From contig DAIOGK010000022.1 in assembly GCA_036745275.1 (NCBI GenBank), positions 1 through 61,701 on the forward strand: a DNA stretch of 61,701 bases. Direction: 5' to 3'. The notes beneath the pieces are model-generated. The model saw nothing but the letters and a program-made list of their open reading frames with translations, had not been told where the DNA came from and did not search any database. The translations under genes were made by a program, and so were the position numbers. Positions 8,365 to 16,527 of the stretch are shown piece after piece. The DNA is from JAIUNP01 sp020161975 (lineage in GTDB: Bacteria; Pseudomonadota; Alphaproteobacteria; Rhizobiales; Beijerinckiaceae). Every line of letters begins with the position of its first letter. Position 1 is the first letter of the stretch.

Positions 8365-9441
8365 TTGAGCTTCTCGAAGATCGTCGTTCTCGGACTTGGT
8401 AAAGTTGGCCACCTCGCCGCCGAGTTGCTGACGGGCGCAGGATTTGCTGTCACGGGAGGAGACATCACCGCGCGCGAAGACGCGGATTTTGCGAGCACTC
8501 ATCTCGACGTGACCGATCGCCAGCAACTTGAAGGCCTGCTCAAGGCCAATGAAGCGGTGCTGTCCTGCCTGCCGTATACGCTCAACAAGCAGGTGGTGGA
8601 GGTAGCACACGCGCTGGGCATCCACTACTTCGACCTGACGGAAGATGTGTCGGTCACAAAGCGGGTGCGCGAACTTTCCGAAACGTCGAAGGGCATCATG
8701 GCGCCGCAATGCGGGCTCGCGCCGGGGTTCATCGGCATTGTCGGCGCGGATCTCGCAAACCGGTTCGATCGGGTGCGTTCCATTCGCCTGCGAGTCGGTG
8801 CATTGCCGCGAAACCCCACAGGCCTGCTCGGCTACGCCTTCAACTGGTCACCGGAAGGGGTTGTCAACGAATACCTCAACGATTGCGAGGTGGTCGAGGA
8901 AGGCGTGCGCAAGACTGTCTCGGCCATGGAATGGGTAGAAACGCTGTACGTCGATGGTGTAAAACTCGAGGCATTCACCACCTCGGGCGGATTGGGCACG
9001 ATGTGTGAGACCTTCGCCGGTCGTATCGAAAATCTCGATTACAAGACCATGCGCTACCCCGGCCATGTGGAATTGATGAACTTCTTCTTCCACGAGTTGC
9101 TGATGCGCGAGAGACGCGACATCGCCGGGCAGATCCTGACGAACGCCAAGCCACCGGTCGATGACGACGTCGTTTATGTTCATGTTGCCGCCGAGGGCTG
9201 GCAAGCGGAGAGGCTGCTGCGCAAGGAATTCGTGCGAGCCTATCGACCGCGGCTGATCGGCAAGCGAATGCGCACGGCCATTGCGTGGACGACATCGGCA
9301 TCGGTAGTTGCCGTTATCGAAGGCGTGCGCGCCGGCAGCCTTCCGAAGCAGGGATTTCTGAAGCAGGAAATGATCCCGCTGGACGTATTTCGTGCCACCA
9401 GGACAGGCGCGTTTTTCTTCAATCCGCCGCCGATTGATTGA
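8365..9441 (+). CDS. saccharopine-dehydrogenase-like oxidoreductase
   Basis: This 358-residue protein has an N-terminal Rossmann fold (KIVVLGLGKVGHLAAELLTGAGF), ALSCLPYTLNKQVVEVAHALGIHYFDLTED and LAPGFIGIVGADL. That pattern is typical of the saccharopine dehydrogenase / lysine 6-dehydrogenase family. I prefer the TTG at 8365, six bases after GGAGAG; a GTG at 8353 is possible. It closes the LysR-controlled operon. A lysine-type semialdehyde or imine oxidation following the FAD enzyme is plausible but inferred. The 3' gap to 9634 shows no gene. Confidence 0.82.
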   Translation: MSFSKIVVLGLGKVGHLAAELLTGAGFAVTGGDITAREDADFASTHLDVTDRQQLEGLLKANEAVLSCLPYTLNKQVVEVAHALGIHYFDLTEDVSVTKRVRELSETSKGIMAPQCGLAPGFIGIVGADLANRFDRVRSIRLRVGALPRNPTGLLGYAFNWSPEGVVNEYLNDCEVVEEGVRKTVSAMEWVETLYVDGVKLEAFTTSGGLGTMCETFAGRIENLDYKTMRYPGHVELMNFFFHELLMRERRDIAGQILTNAKPPVDDDVVYVHVAAEGWQAERLLRKEFVRAYRPRLIGKRMRTAIAWTTSASVVAVIEGVRAGSLPKQGFLKQEMIPLDVFRATRTGAFFFNPPPID

Positions 9442-9634
9442 ACGGAAGACGCGTTCAGTCTGATGCAAATTCCGCGCTTATGGCGAGGTAAGCACGTCAT
9501 TTTCGACGCGATTTTCCATCTGAGGCGGCTGATTTGTGCGTCGATTGCCACACCTGCATCGTGACAACTGTGGGTCGCTGGTTGGTAGTGCTTCTGAGCA
9601 TCGCAACCGACCTCAGACATCGGCATATCCGTGT

Positions 9635-9660
9635 GTAACAATTCATCGCGCCAAAACGAA
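9635..9660 (+). promoter_or_regulatory. ECF (SigF-type) promoter upstream of doxX-tlpA
   Basis: GTAACA at 9635-9640 and CGAA at 9657-9660 are separated by exactly 16 bases, 55 bp before the doxX start. The same -35/-10 pair and spacing occurs at four other gene starts in this window. The motif agrees with the GTAACC-N16-CGAA promoter known for Caulobacter SigF. Confidence 0.8.
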
Positions 9661-9715
9661 TCCCTGTTTGCGGATTAGCGCCGAAAGGCGCGGACACATG
9701 CAACGGAGGTCGCGT

Positions 9716-10231
9716 ATGGAGACTCAGGAAACCCAAGCGAGGCTTTCCGGCCTGGCAGATTTGGTCAGCCGGATCATCGGGTTGCCATCGTGCATCCCCT
9801 ACTCATTCATTGCATTTCTCGCCCGTTTTTCCATTGCCGCGGTATTCTGGAAATCCGGCCAGACCAAGATCGACGGATTCAAGGTTGATCTGATCGAGGG
9901 AACGTTTTCGCTCGGCATACCGCGGCTGGCCGACAGCGCTGTCGATCTTTTTCGTGACGAGTACAAGGTTCCGCTCATATCGCCCGAATTGGCGGCGCCG
10001 CTCGCGGCTTTCGCCGAGCATCTTTTCCCGATTCTCATTCTGATCGGTCTTGCGACGAGATTTTCTGCGCTGGCACTGCTCGGAATGACCCTTGTCATTC
10101 AGATTTTCGTCTATCCCGACGCCTATCCGGTGCATGGGACATGGGCTGCGATATTCCTGATGCTGATTGCACAGGGCCCCGGTGTTTTCTCGATTGACCA
10201 TTTGATCAAACGGTCGCGGAGCATGTCATGA
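9716..10231 (+). CDS. DoxX-family membrane protein
   Basis: This 171-residue membrane protein starts after a perfect GGAGGT at 9705-9710. It has four hydrophobic segments and the DoxX signatures ARFSIAAVFWKSGQTKI and LPILILIGLATRFSALALLGMTLVIQIFVYPDAYPVHGTWAA. DoxX-like proteins are small inner-membrane redox-associated proteins. A DoxX gene accompanies bufferin genes in Caulobacter, which supports a shared role here. It overlaps the tlpA-like gene by four bases and is preceded by the 9635 ECF promoter. A role in quinone or thiol redox linked to copper stress is inferred. Confidence 0.88.
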   Translation: METQETQARLSGLADLVSRIIGLPSCIPYSFIAFLARFSIAAVFWKSGQTKIDGFKVDLIEGTFSLGIPRLADSAVDLFRDEYKVPLISPELAAPLAAFAEHLFPILILIGLATRFSALALLGMTLVIQIFVYPDAYPVHGTWAAIFLMLIAQGPGVFSIDHLIKRSRSMS

Positions 10232-10842
10232 AGAGGCCGGCGGCGACAACCCCGGTGCCTGCCGCCGTATCGCGCAGGTCCGTCCTGTTCGGGATGCTTG
10301 CCGGCGCGTCAAGTGCACTGGCGGAGGAATCGCCGCGCATACCGTCGCTGGTTCAGGACGGGCGTTCGTTCGTTTTCATCGAACCGATGCCAATGGCGCC
10401 CCGGGTGATGCTGTTGCGGCGCGACGGCGTGCGCGTGCCATTGCTCGACCGATCGGATCCGCGCCCGATCCTTCTCAATTTCTGGGCAACCTGGTGCCCG
10501 CCCTGTCGCGTTGAGATTCCATTTCTCCAAAAATTGTACAACCCGAAGGATCGGAGCCAGCCCCGTGTGCTTCCGGTATCGATCGACAAGGGGGGCAATC
10601 GCGATGTGGCGCCGTTTCTGGCCAAATATGGCGTCAATTCGCTGCCCGTTTTTCTGGATCCCAAAATGGAGGTTGGCCAAAATCCGCGCGGCGCGGCGTC
10701 CGGCTATCCGCTCCTGCTCCACTGGTTGCCACTCAGCTATGTCATCGCCGCCAATGGCCTCATTGTCGGATATTTTCCGGGTGTCATAGACTGGCGGCAG
10801 GACATGGCCCGGTCGTTTTTTGCAGCTGTCGATCAGTTGTGA
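10228..10842 (+). CDS. TlpA-like periplasmic thioredoxin
   Basis: The 204-residue precursor carries a twin-arginine-like leader (SRRSVLFGMLAGASSALA). Its thioredoxin fold has the active site NFWATWCPPCRVEIPFLQ and the cis-proline segment VNSLPVFLD. Such proteins reduce periplasmic disulfides or help metallate and mature exported proteins. Translational coupling (ATGA) to the DoxX gene suggests DoxX may supply electrons. It lies in the same predicted SigF operon. Compared with cytochrome maturation proteins it has an insert near WLPLSY, so the client is unknown. Confidence 0.87.
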   Translation: MKRPAATTPVPAAVSRRSVLFGMLAGASSALAEESPRIPSLVQDGRSFVFIEPMPMAPRVMLLRRDGVRVPLLDRSDPRPILLNFWATWCPPCRVEIPFLQKLYNPKDRSQPRVLPVSIDKGGNRDVAPFLAKYGVNSLPVFLDPKMEVGQNPRGAASGYPLLLHWLPLSYVIAANGLIVGYFPGVIDWRQDMARSFFAAVDQL

Positions 10843-11247
10843 GGATTTTGGCGATGATCGCCAAATCGCGCCATTTCAGCATTTCGCTTGTTGTGCCGCT
10901 CATGGTCCGTGCCACGATCGGGCTGGTCGCAGGCGCCGTGCACCTGGTCTGGGTGAAGGCAACCAACGCCAACAGCACCCTTGTCGCCGCCGACCTGAAC
11001 GCGCAGATCGCCGGGCCGGCTCAACTACACGGCACTTGGTGATGCGGTGAATGTTGCCAGCCGGCTCGAAATGCTCAATGGAACTCTCGGCACGATGATC
11101 CTGATCGGCGAGGAAACACGCCGCCAGGCCGGCGACAGAATTGTCGCCCGCAAAATCAATACTGTGCTTGTGCCCGGTCGCAAGGTCGAACTGACAGTGT
11201 TCGAATTGCTCTCCCTGAACGAAGCCGGCGTCTCCAAAAAATTTTGA
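10839..11247 (+). pseudogene. class III nucleotide cyclase remnant with internal deletion
   Basis: The 5' part starts GTGA-coupled to tlpA (or at ATG 10854) and encodes an N-terminal membrane segment (FSISLVVPLMVRATIGLVAGAV), then stops near 11042. In another frame, directly after it, comes LNYTALGDAVNVASRLEMLNGTLGTMILIGEETRRQAGD and VELTVFELL. This is the end of an adenylate/guanylate cyclase catalytic domain. The two ends of one cyclase gene thus remain, while most of the catalytic domain is gone, with a junction near 11010-11020. The product cannot be an active cyclase. Confidence 0.75.
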
Positions 11248-11254
11248 TCCGGAT

Positions 11255-11280
11255 GTAACTTCAACGCCGAACAAAACGAA
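11255..11280 (+). promoter_or_regulatory. ECF (SigF-type) promoter upstream of opgC operon
   Basis: GTAACT at 11255-11260, a 16-base spacer and CGAA at 11277-11280 lie 42 bp before the OpgC-like start. The -10 context (CAAAACGAA) resembles that of the doxX promoter (CCAAAACGAA). One of five matching sites in the window. Confidence 0.78.
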
Positions 11281-11322
11281 AAGTAAAAAAGCGCGGCAGA
11301 CTCCGCGTCGGAGATTGCTGAT

Positions 11323-12480
11323 ATGGGTGGAGGTCCAGTCGAGCCCACTGTTCGGTCCAGAACACGCGATGTTCGCCTCGATTTCGCGCGCGGGCTCGCA
11401 ATGTTCATTATTTTCGTCGCGCATGTGCCGGACAACAGCTGGTTCCTGTTCATTCCTGCGCGTTTCGGATTTTCGTCCGCCGCCGAACTTTTCGTTTTCT
11501 GTTCCGGATTGGCGAGCAGCTATGCTTTCGGCGGCACATTTCGTCGCAGTGGTTTTGTGGCGGGCTCACGCAGAGTGATGCGCCGCGTTGCACAGGTCTA
11601 TGCCGCACATATCGGACTGGTCGCCGCGTTGAGCGCGGCGAGTTTTCTCGGTTTCTGGCTGCTTGGGAAAAACTATCCGAATGAACTTGGATTGAATGAA
11701 CTTTTCGCAGCCGATGGTTCCGGCATCATTGCTCTGCTGTCGTTGCGATTGATGCCGCCCTTCACCGACATTCTGCCGATGTATATCGTGCTCCTGGCAT
11801 TGATCCCGGCGATGATGGCGTTAGCCCGAATTTCGTCTGTCCTGCCGATTGTCGCGAGCGGCGGTCTCTGGCTGGTCGCGAATGCGAGCGGGCTGAACTT
11901 TCCAGCCAACGGCGCGGGCTGGTTCTTCAATCCGCTGGCGTGGCAGTTTCTGTTTTTTGCCGGCTATTCTTTTGGCGTGAGCTGGCTCAAGGCTCCGGAA
12001 CTGAAGCGGGGCTGGCTCTTCTGGGTTTGTGTTGCCGGGATTGTCATCAGCATTCCGCCCAACTTCTGGGCCTTCCGAGAGACCTTTCCGGAGCTGGAAA
12101 GCATCCGTGCCGCCATCCTGCCTGAAAATAGCCAGAGCTTCTTAAGTCCGTTTCGGGCCGGTCACTTTCTGATACTTGCCTACGTCGGTTTGGTGCTGAT
12201 CGAGCCCTATCGGACAAGGCTGGTTGCGGTCGCGCCGATCGTCAAGGTCGGCCAACAGTCGCTACCGACATTCCTGACCAGCACCACGCTGATCTGGATT
12301 GCCGGAATGGTCCTTGACTGGACCGGACGCGACCAGATCTCGACCGCGCTCACCAATCTGGCGGGCTTCGGAATCATCATCGCCGTTGCCTACATCGCGG
12401 CCGAGATAAAAGGCCGAAAACGGCAGCTTTTGTCACTCACGAGCGCAGCCGATCAGCAACCGCTGCCTGTGGCCGAGTAA
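11323..12480 (+). CDS. opgC: OpgC-family membrane acyltransferase
   Basis: This 385-residue protein has about ten membrane segments and the OpgC start pattern RDVRLDFARGLAMFIIFVAHVPDNSWFLFIPARFGFSSAAELFVFCSGLASSYAFG. OpgC adds succinyl groups to osmoregulated periplasmic glucans in some bacteria and belongs to a wider group of membrane acyltransferases. The start has GGAGA 8 bp upstream. It is the first gene of a four-gene run under its own predicted SigF promoter. Its presence in a copper or redox stress regulon is unusual. No glucan synthase gene (opgGH or ndv type) is nearby, so the acceptor is unknown. Confidence 0.82.
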   Translation: MGGGPVEPTVRSRTRDVRLDFARGLAMFIIFVAHVPDNSWFLFIPARFGFSSAAELFVFCSGLASSYAFGGTFRRSGFVAGSRRVMRRVAQVYAAHIGLVAALSAASFLGFWLLGKNYPNELGLNELFAADGSGIIALLSLRLMPPFTDILPMYIVLLALIPAMMALARISSVLPIVASGGLWLVANASGLNFPANGAGWFFNPLAWQFLFFAGYSFGVSWLKAPELKRGWLFWVCVAGIVISIPPNFWAFRETFPELESIRAAILPENSQSFLSPFRAGHFLILAYVGLVLIEPYRTRLVAVAPIVKVGQQSLPTFLTSTTLIWIAGMVLDWTGRDQISTALTNLAGFGIIIAVAYIAAEIKGRKRQLLSLTSAADQQPLPVAE

Positions 12481-12501
12481 CGTATTTGGAGAGGACATCA
12501 C

Positions 12502-13860
12502 ATGGTCGATGCTGACATGATGGACACCGAGCCGAACACCGCCCCCTGCCCCGGATCAGTGTATGACGCGTTCGCAACGGCTGTGCTTGCGCATGATCGG
12601 GCCGTTGTTGACCGGCTGAAAGCCGTTCTGGACCTGAACCCTGACAGTTCGCGGGCATGGGCTGCGAAGGCCATTCTGACCGTCATGCTCGCCCGTTCTG
12701 AGCTGCTGCCCGCAGCGCGGGAGGCGGCTGCGACGGCGCGTCGATGCCGTGACTGCAATGGCGATGACGCCGCGTATGTGAAGGCTGCCGAGGTGCTGGT
12801 TATCGGCAACTGGTCCGGCGCGGTCAGCGTGCTCGAACGCCTTCTTGAACGGTCACCAAATGACAGTCTCGCCGCCAAGCTGTCGCATGGCTTGCAGTTC
12901 ATGCTCGGCGACGCGACCGGAATGCTGCATTCAATCAGCATGGTGATGAACCGGCTTGAGCCGGACCACCCTCATGCGGGCTTTCTGTTCGGGTGTCAGG
13001 CGTTTGCGCTGGAGGAAAATCATCGCTTCGCGGAGGCCGAGCGCATCGGGCGTGTGGCGCTGGAACGCACCCCGCAGGATGCCTGGGGAATGCATGCGGT
13101 TTCGCATGTCTACGAAATGACCGGACGAGCCGCGACGGGGATTGCATGGATCGATGCGCATCCGGAAGCGGTCTGGAATTGCAATAACTTCCGGTTCCAC
13201 CTGTTCTGGCACAAGGCGCTTTTTCTTCTCGACGTTGGCGACGTGACGGGCGCTCTCGAATGTTATGATCACTTTGTCCGCGCCGAGAGAACGGACGATT
13301 TTCGGGACATCGCGAACGCCACCTCGTTTCTGAAGCGGATTGAACTCCTCGGCAAAAGCGCAGGCTCCCGCTGGGAAGAACTTGCCGACATATGCGTGCG
13401 TCGCATCGAGGACCGGACTTTGGTGTTTGCCGATCTCCACTATGGCATGGCACTTGCCGGCGCGGGCCGGGTTGAGCCTGCGCTGGCGCTGGCAAAGTCG
13501 CTTCAGACATTGCCGGCGCAGTCTGAACCCCAGACCGTTCTTGCAAAACGCGTTGGCGCCAGGGCCGCCGGGGCGATCATCGATCATGCCAGAGGTCGTT
13601 ATTCTCAGGCCGCCGAAAAATTGCATTCGGTTCAGCCGCACCTTCAGCTCCTTGGGGGCAGCAACGCGCAGCGCGACATCTTTGAACAGATCATGCTCGA
13701 CGCCATGGTGCGGAGCAATCACCCTGAAGCGCCTGCGCGGCTGGCATCGAGGCTTGCGCGTCGCCATGGAAACAACGCGTTTGCTTCGGCCCTATTATCG
13801 AGACATGGGCGGGCCGGGCATCAAATCAAGCCCAGGATTACCCGCGGGGTATTGGCATGA
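12502..13860 (+). CDS. TTC38-like tetratricopeptide protein
   Basis: The 452-residue protein is helical with TPR-like repeats and no signal peptide. It shows the TTC38-family pattern DAWGMHAVSHVYEMTGRAATGIAWI and then NNFRFHLFWHKALFLLDVGDVTGALECYDHFV, where conserved His residues mark the family. Function is unknown in bacteria; a cytoplasmic scaffold or enzyme is possible. GGAGAGGA precedes the ATG. It lies 21 bp after opgC and overlaps the DUF302 gene by four bases, so it belongs to the SigF-driven operon. Confidence 0.8.
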   Translation: MVDADMMDTEPNTAPCPGSVYDAFATAVLAHDRAVVDRLKAVLDLNPDSSRAWAAKAILTVMLARSELLPAAREAAATARRCRDCNGDDAAYVKAAEVLVIGNWSGAVSVLERLLERSPNDSLAAKLSHGLQFMLGDATGMLHSISMVMNRLEPDHPHAGFLFGCQAFALEENHRFAEAERIGRVALERTPQDAWGMHAVSHVYEMTGRAATGIAWIDAHPEAVWNCNNFRFHLFWHKALFLLDVGDVTGALECYDHFVRAERTDDFRDIANATSFLKRIELLGKSAGSRWEELADICVRRIEDRTLVFADLHYGMALAGAGRVEPALALAKSLQTLPAQSEPQTVLAKRVGARAAGAIIDHARGRYSQAAEKLHSVQPHLQLLGGSNAQRDIFEQIMLDAMVRSNHPEAPARLASRLARRHGNNAFASALLSRHGRAGHQIKPRITRGVLA

Positions 13861-14354
13861 ACATGTCCGCGATACGCCTGCGCTCTGTTGTTTCGGCAGG
13901 AGCAATGTTGGTTTTGACCGGGGCAGCGGTTGCGCAGCCTGTGGCCATCGGTGAACGGCCGGGCTGGAAGATTGCGAAGACCGCTCACAGCTACGCCGAG
14001 CTCAATCGCCGGCTCGAAGACGCCATCAAGTCCAATAAGATGGGGCTTGTGACCTCGGCCAGCGCGTCAGAGGGCGCGAAGGCGCAAGGCTTTACCATTC
14101 CGGGCAATCGTGTTGTCGGCGTTTCCCGCAATGATTTCGCGCGCCGCATGCTGGCCGCAAGTCTGGCCGCCGGTATCGAAGCGCCGATCCGCCTCTATGT
14201 GACCGAAAACGCGGATGGAACCGGCACACTTTCCTACAAGGCGCCGTCAACGGTTTTCGCACCGTATCTGACGGGTGCGAACGCCGATCTTGCAAAGGTG
14301 GCGGCAGAACTGGACGATATCTTTGCGCGCATCGCTGCCGAAGCGGGCAAATGA
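13857..14354 (+). CDS. DUF302 periplasmic protein
   Basis: The 165-residue precursor has a signal peptide (VVSAGAMLVLTGAAVAQP). The DUF302-type domain contains KTAHSYAELNRRLEDAIKSNKMGLVTSASAS, GFTIPGNRVVGVSRNDFARRML and the C-terminal ELDDIFARIAAEAG. The domain is a small alpha/beta fold of unknown biochemical function, found in redox and metal-stress contexts. Here it is exported and translationally coupled to the TPR gene, with the sulfur-transporter gene directly after it. Confidence 0.8.
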   Translation: MNMSAIRLRSVVSAGAMLVLTGAAVAQPVAIGERPGWKIAKTAHSYAELNRRLEDAIKSNKMGLVTSASASEGAKAQGFTIPGNRVVGVSRNDFARRMLAASLAAGIEAPIRLYVTENADGTGTLSYKAPSTVFAPYLTGANADLAKVAAELDDIFARIAAEAGK

Positions 14355-14355
14355 T

Positions 14356-15525
14356 TTGATTGCGGCGGTCGACGTTTCCGGGAAGCGGTCGCCGGTTCAA
14401 TGGCCCCTGCTCGTTGTCGGCGCTGCCGGGCTCGCGACCGTATCCGCCACAGCCTTCTCCCATGGAGGCTGGCGTCTGGCGCTTTTGCCGATCATCGGCG
14501 CAGTCGCGGGCTGGACCTTGCAACGCGCCGCCTTCGGCTTTTCTTCGGCCTGGCGCGCGCTGCTGACTGCCGGCCAAACCGTCGGTGTCCGCGCCCAGCT
14601 TGTCATGGTCTCGATGACGATTGTGCTGTTTTTCCCCCTGCTTTGGGTCGGCGAGGTTGGCGGACAGGTGCTGTTCGGCTTTGTCAACCCGGTCGGCGTT
14701 GCACTCGCGCTCGGCGCGTTCCTGTTCGGCATCGGAATGCAGCTCGGCGGCGGCTGCGGTTCGGGAACGCTCTATACGGCAGCGGGTGGCAGCGCCCGCA
14801 CTCTGGTTACGCTGGCAGCTTTTATCGCGGGATCTGTGCTGGCGGCAGCCGATGTCGGCGGCTGGAGCCGCTGGCCAACGGTAGGCGTATTCGACCTGCG
14901 GGCATCGCTCGGCACCTTGCCGTCGCTGGCATTGTTCCTGATCCTGATCGGCTTCGTCTATGGGGTGCTGCTTCGTCTTGAGCGGCGGCGAACCGGACGC
15001 GCGGAGCCGATCGGCAGCCTTGCGTTTCCCATCCGGGGGCGTTGGTCACTGCTGGCGGCCGCCATGGCGCTCTCTGCCGTCAACGTCGCGACCCTGCTGC
15101 TGTCCGGCCAGCCCTGGGGCATCACCTCCGCCTTTGCGCTGTGGGGAAGCAAGATTGTGGCGCTGGCTGGCGTGGATGTCGCCAACTGGCCCTATTGGAC
15201 CGGCGATCCCGCTCTTGGGGCAAGCGTTTTTGCCGATGCAACGTCGGTGACGAATTTTGGACTGATGCTGGGCGCCTTCAGTGCCGCTGCCATTGCAGGC
15301 ACGTTTCGGTGGGCGCCTCGCCTTCCTTTGCGAACCATTGCCGCGTCGGTCACAGGAGGCCTGCTGATGGGTTTTGGCGCGCGCCTGGCAACGGGCTGCA
15401 ACATCGGCGCCTTCTTTTCCGGCATGGCGTCAGGCAGCGTGCATGGCATCCTCTGGCTGGCCTTCGCATTGGTTGGTTGCGCGGTTGGCATCCGGTTCAG
15501 CCAAACGATTATGCGCGCCGCGTAA
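14356..15525 (+). CDS. YeeE/YedE-family (thiosulfate-type) transporter
   Basis: A membrane protein of 389 residues from the TTG at 14356, the first usable in-frame start after the upstream stop; a GTG at 14275 inside the previous gene is less likely. It has about nine or ten membrane segments in two halves, each with the family's conserved Cys motif: LGGGCGSGTLYTAAGG and LATGCNIGAFFSGMASGS. YeeE/TsuA proteins import thiosulfate or related reduced sulfur by relay through these cysteines. It ends the SigF operon. A sulfur supply for cysteine-rich copper-binding peptides or thiol redox repair is an attractive but inferred role. Confidence 0.85.
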   Translation: MIAAVDVSGKRSPVQWPLLVVGAAGLATVSATAFSHGGWRLALLPIIGAVAGWTLQRAAFGFSSAWRALLTAGQTVGVRAQLVMVSMTIVLFFPLLWVGEVGGQVLFGFVNPVGVALALGAFLFGIGMQLGGGCGSGTLYTAAGGSARTLVTLAAFIAGSVLAAADVGGWSRWPTVGVFDLRASLGTLPSLALFLILIGFVYGVLLRLERRRTGRAEPIGSLAFPIRGRWSLLAAAMALSAVNVATLLLSGQPWGITSAFALWGSKIVALAGVDVANWPYWTGDPALGASVFADATSVTNFGLMLGAFSAAAIAGTFRWAPRLPLRTIAASVTGGLLMGFGARLATGCNIGAFFSGMASGSVHGILWLAFALVGCAVGIRFSQTIMRAA

Positions 15526-15527
15526 GG

Positions 15528-16367
15528 TCATTTCTGGATGACACCGTTGTCCTCGATCTTGCGTATCGCCCATGTCAGCCATTCGAGGCGAAAGTTATGA
15601 CCTTCATGATGCTCACAAAAGGTCAGCGGGTTGGGCGTGCGACAGCCAGAAAGCTCCGAACATGCCGCCACGGGCGTTACCTGTCCGAGCGACTGCCAGA
15701 CCGGTGGTACTGTGCAGCCTCGCGCTGATGCAATGGCTGTGAAGGCCCTGGACAGCGGCGCCTGCCGACCGCCGGACCTGATCTCGCGGCCCTCTGGCGG
15801 GACAGTTGGATCGTTCGATCCATGGAAATGCACAATAGGCGCGCCGTTATGAGCGCATTCCTTTGGAGCCGGCTCCCAGAAAGCCCCGGAAAAAGCGATG
15901 TATCCGGCAAACCGGTGCGGATCTGCGCAGGCCAGGGACCAGACCATCGAGCCGCCAAGGGAAAACCCGCTCAGGAAGACCGGGATGTCGCGCAGCGCGA
16001 AGCGGTTCTGCGCGTCCGCAACGACATCCTCGATAAACGCAAAATCGTCGCGTGGTCCTGGTCTTTCGCGTGTCACCGACCAACGATTGTCAATGCCATC
16101 TGGCAGAATGAGCGCCGTCTGTTCGCGCATCGCCCATTGGCGAAAGGCCGGGTTGTCCCGTTCGCCTCGCCCCGTGCCGCCATAGCCATGCAGGAACACG
16201 AGCATTCGCCGGATTGGGCCGGAAGCCGGGACGAAGGCGTGATATCGGCCTTGTGGGATCACGCATCCGTCCGGCTCTGGACAGGGTTGACCGGCCGATG
16301 CAGGGGTGCGGAAACCTGAAACGACCAATGACAGCGCAATCGCCAGAAATCGGGAAAAGTGCAACAA
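15528..16367 (-). CDS. secreted alpha/beta-hydrolase esterase (PHB depolymerase/LpqC type)
   Basis: The roughly 279-residue precursor has a signal peptide (FLAIALSLVVSGFRTPASA). The alpha/beta-hydrolase core has LVFLHGYGGTGRG (oxyanion region), nucleophile elbow SGFSLGGSMVW, an Asp in HGSNDPTVPPEG and a late His in EHHEGHNFRLEW. This matches the LpqC / polyhydroxybutyrate-depolymerase-like esterases. I chose the TTG near 16367, seven bases after AAAGGGGA; a longer frame to 16397 exists. It converges on the yeeE gene with 2 bp between stops. No SigF promoter precedes it, so it may be an independent gene inside the regulon. Confidence 0.78.
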   Translation of the reverse strand: MLHFSRFLAIALSLVVSGFRTPASAGQPCPEPDGCVIPQGRYHAFVPASGPIRRMLVFLHGYGGTGRGERDNPAFRQWAMREQTALILPDGIDNRWSVTRERPGPRDDFAFIEDVVADAQNRFALRDIPVFLSGFSLGGSMVWSLACADPHRFAGYIAFSGAFWEPAPKECAHNGAPIVHFHGSNDPTVPPEGREIRSGGRQAPLSRAFTAIASARGCTVPPVWQSLGQVTPVAACSELSGCRTPNPLTFCEHHEGHNFRLEWLTWAIRKIEDNGVIQK

Positions 16368-16486
16368 TCGAATTTCCCCTTTGCAGGCTGCCAACAATCC
16401 GAGGGACCTCCGGCCAATTCTTCGGGAGCCGCGCGTCGACGCAAAGTTGAAAACGGCACGTTAGTCGCAAAATTTCGTGAGGCCGT

Positions 16487-16512
16487 GTAACAATCTCTGG
16501 CGACAGAGCGAA
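16487..16512 (+). promoter_or_regulatory. ECF (SigF-type) promoter upstream of sigF-nrsF
   Basis: GTAACA at 16487-16492, 16 bases, then CGAA at 16509-16512 lie 15 bp before the TTG chosen for the sigma factor. This predicts autoregulation. It also argues against the upstream GTG at 16477, which would lie before the promoter. Confidence 0.8.
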
Positions 16513-16527
16513 CCAAGAGCATGGACG

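Noticed and set aside
15655..15680. GTAACG-N16-CGGA on the minus strand, resembling a sixth SigF promoter
   Set aside because: The -10 is CGGA rather than CGAA, and the site lies inside the esterase coding region near its 3' end with no gene start downstream on that strand.
16477..16527. GTG at 16477 as the sigma-factor start
   Set aside because: It lies upstream of the -35 element of the gene's own predicted promoter, so it could not be in the transcript.
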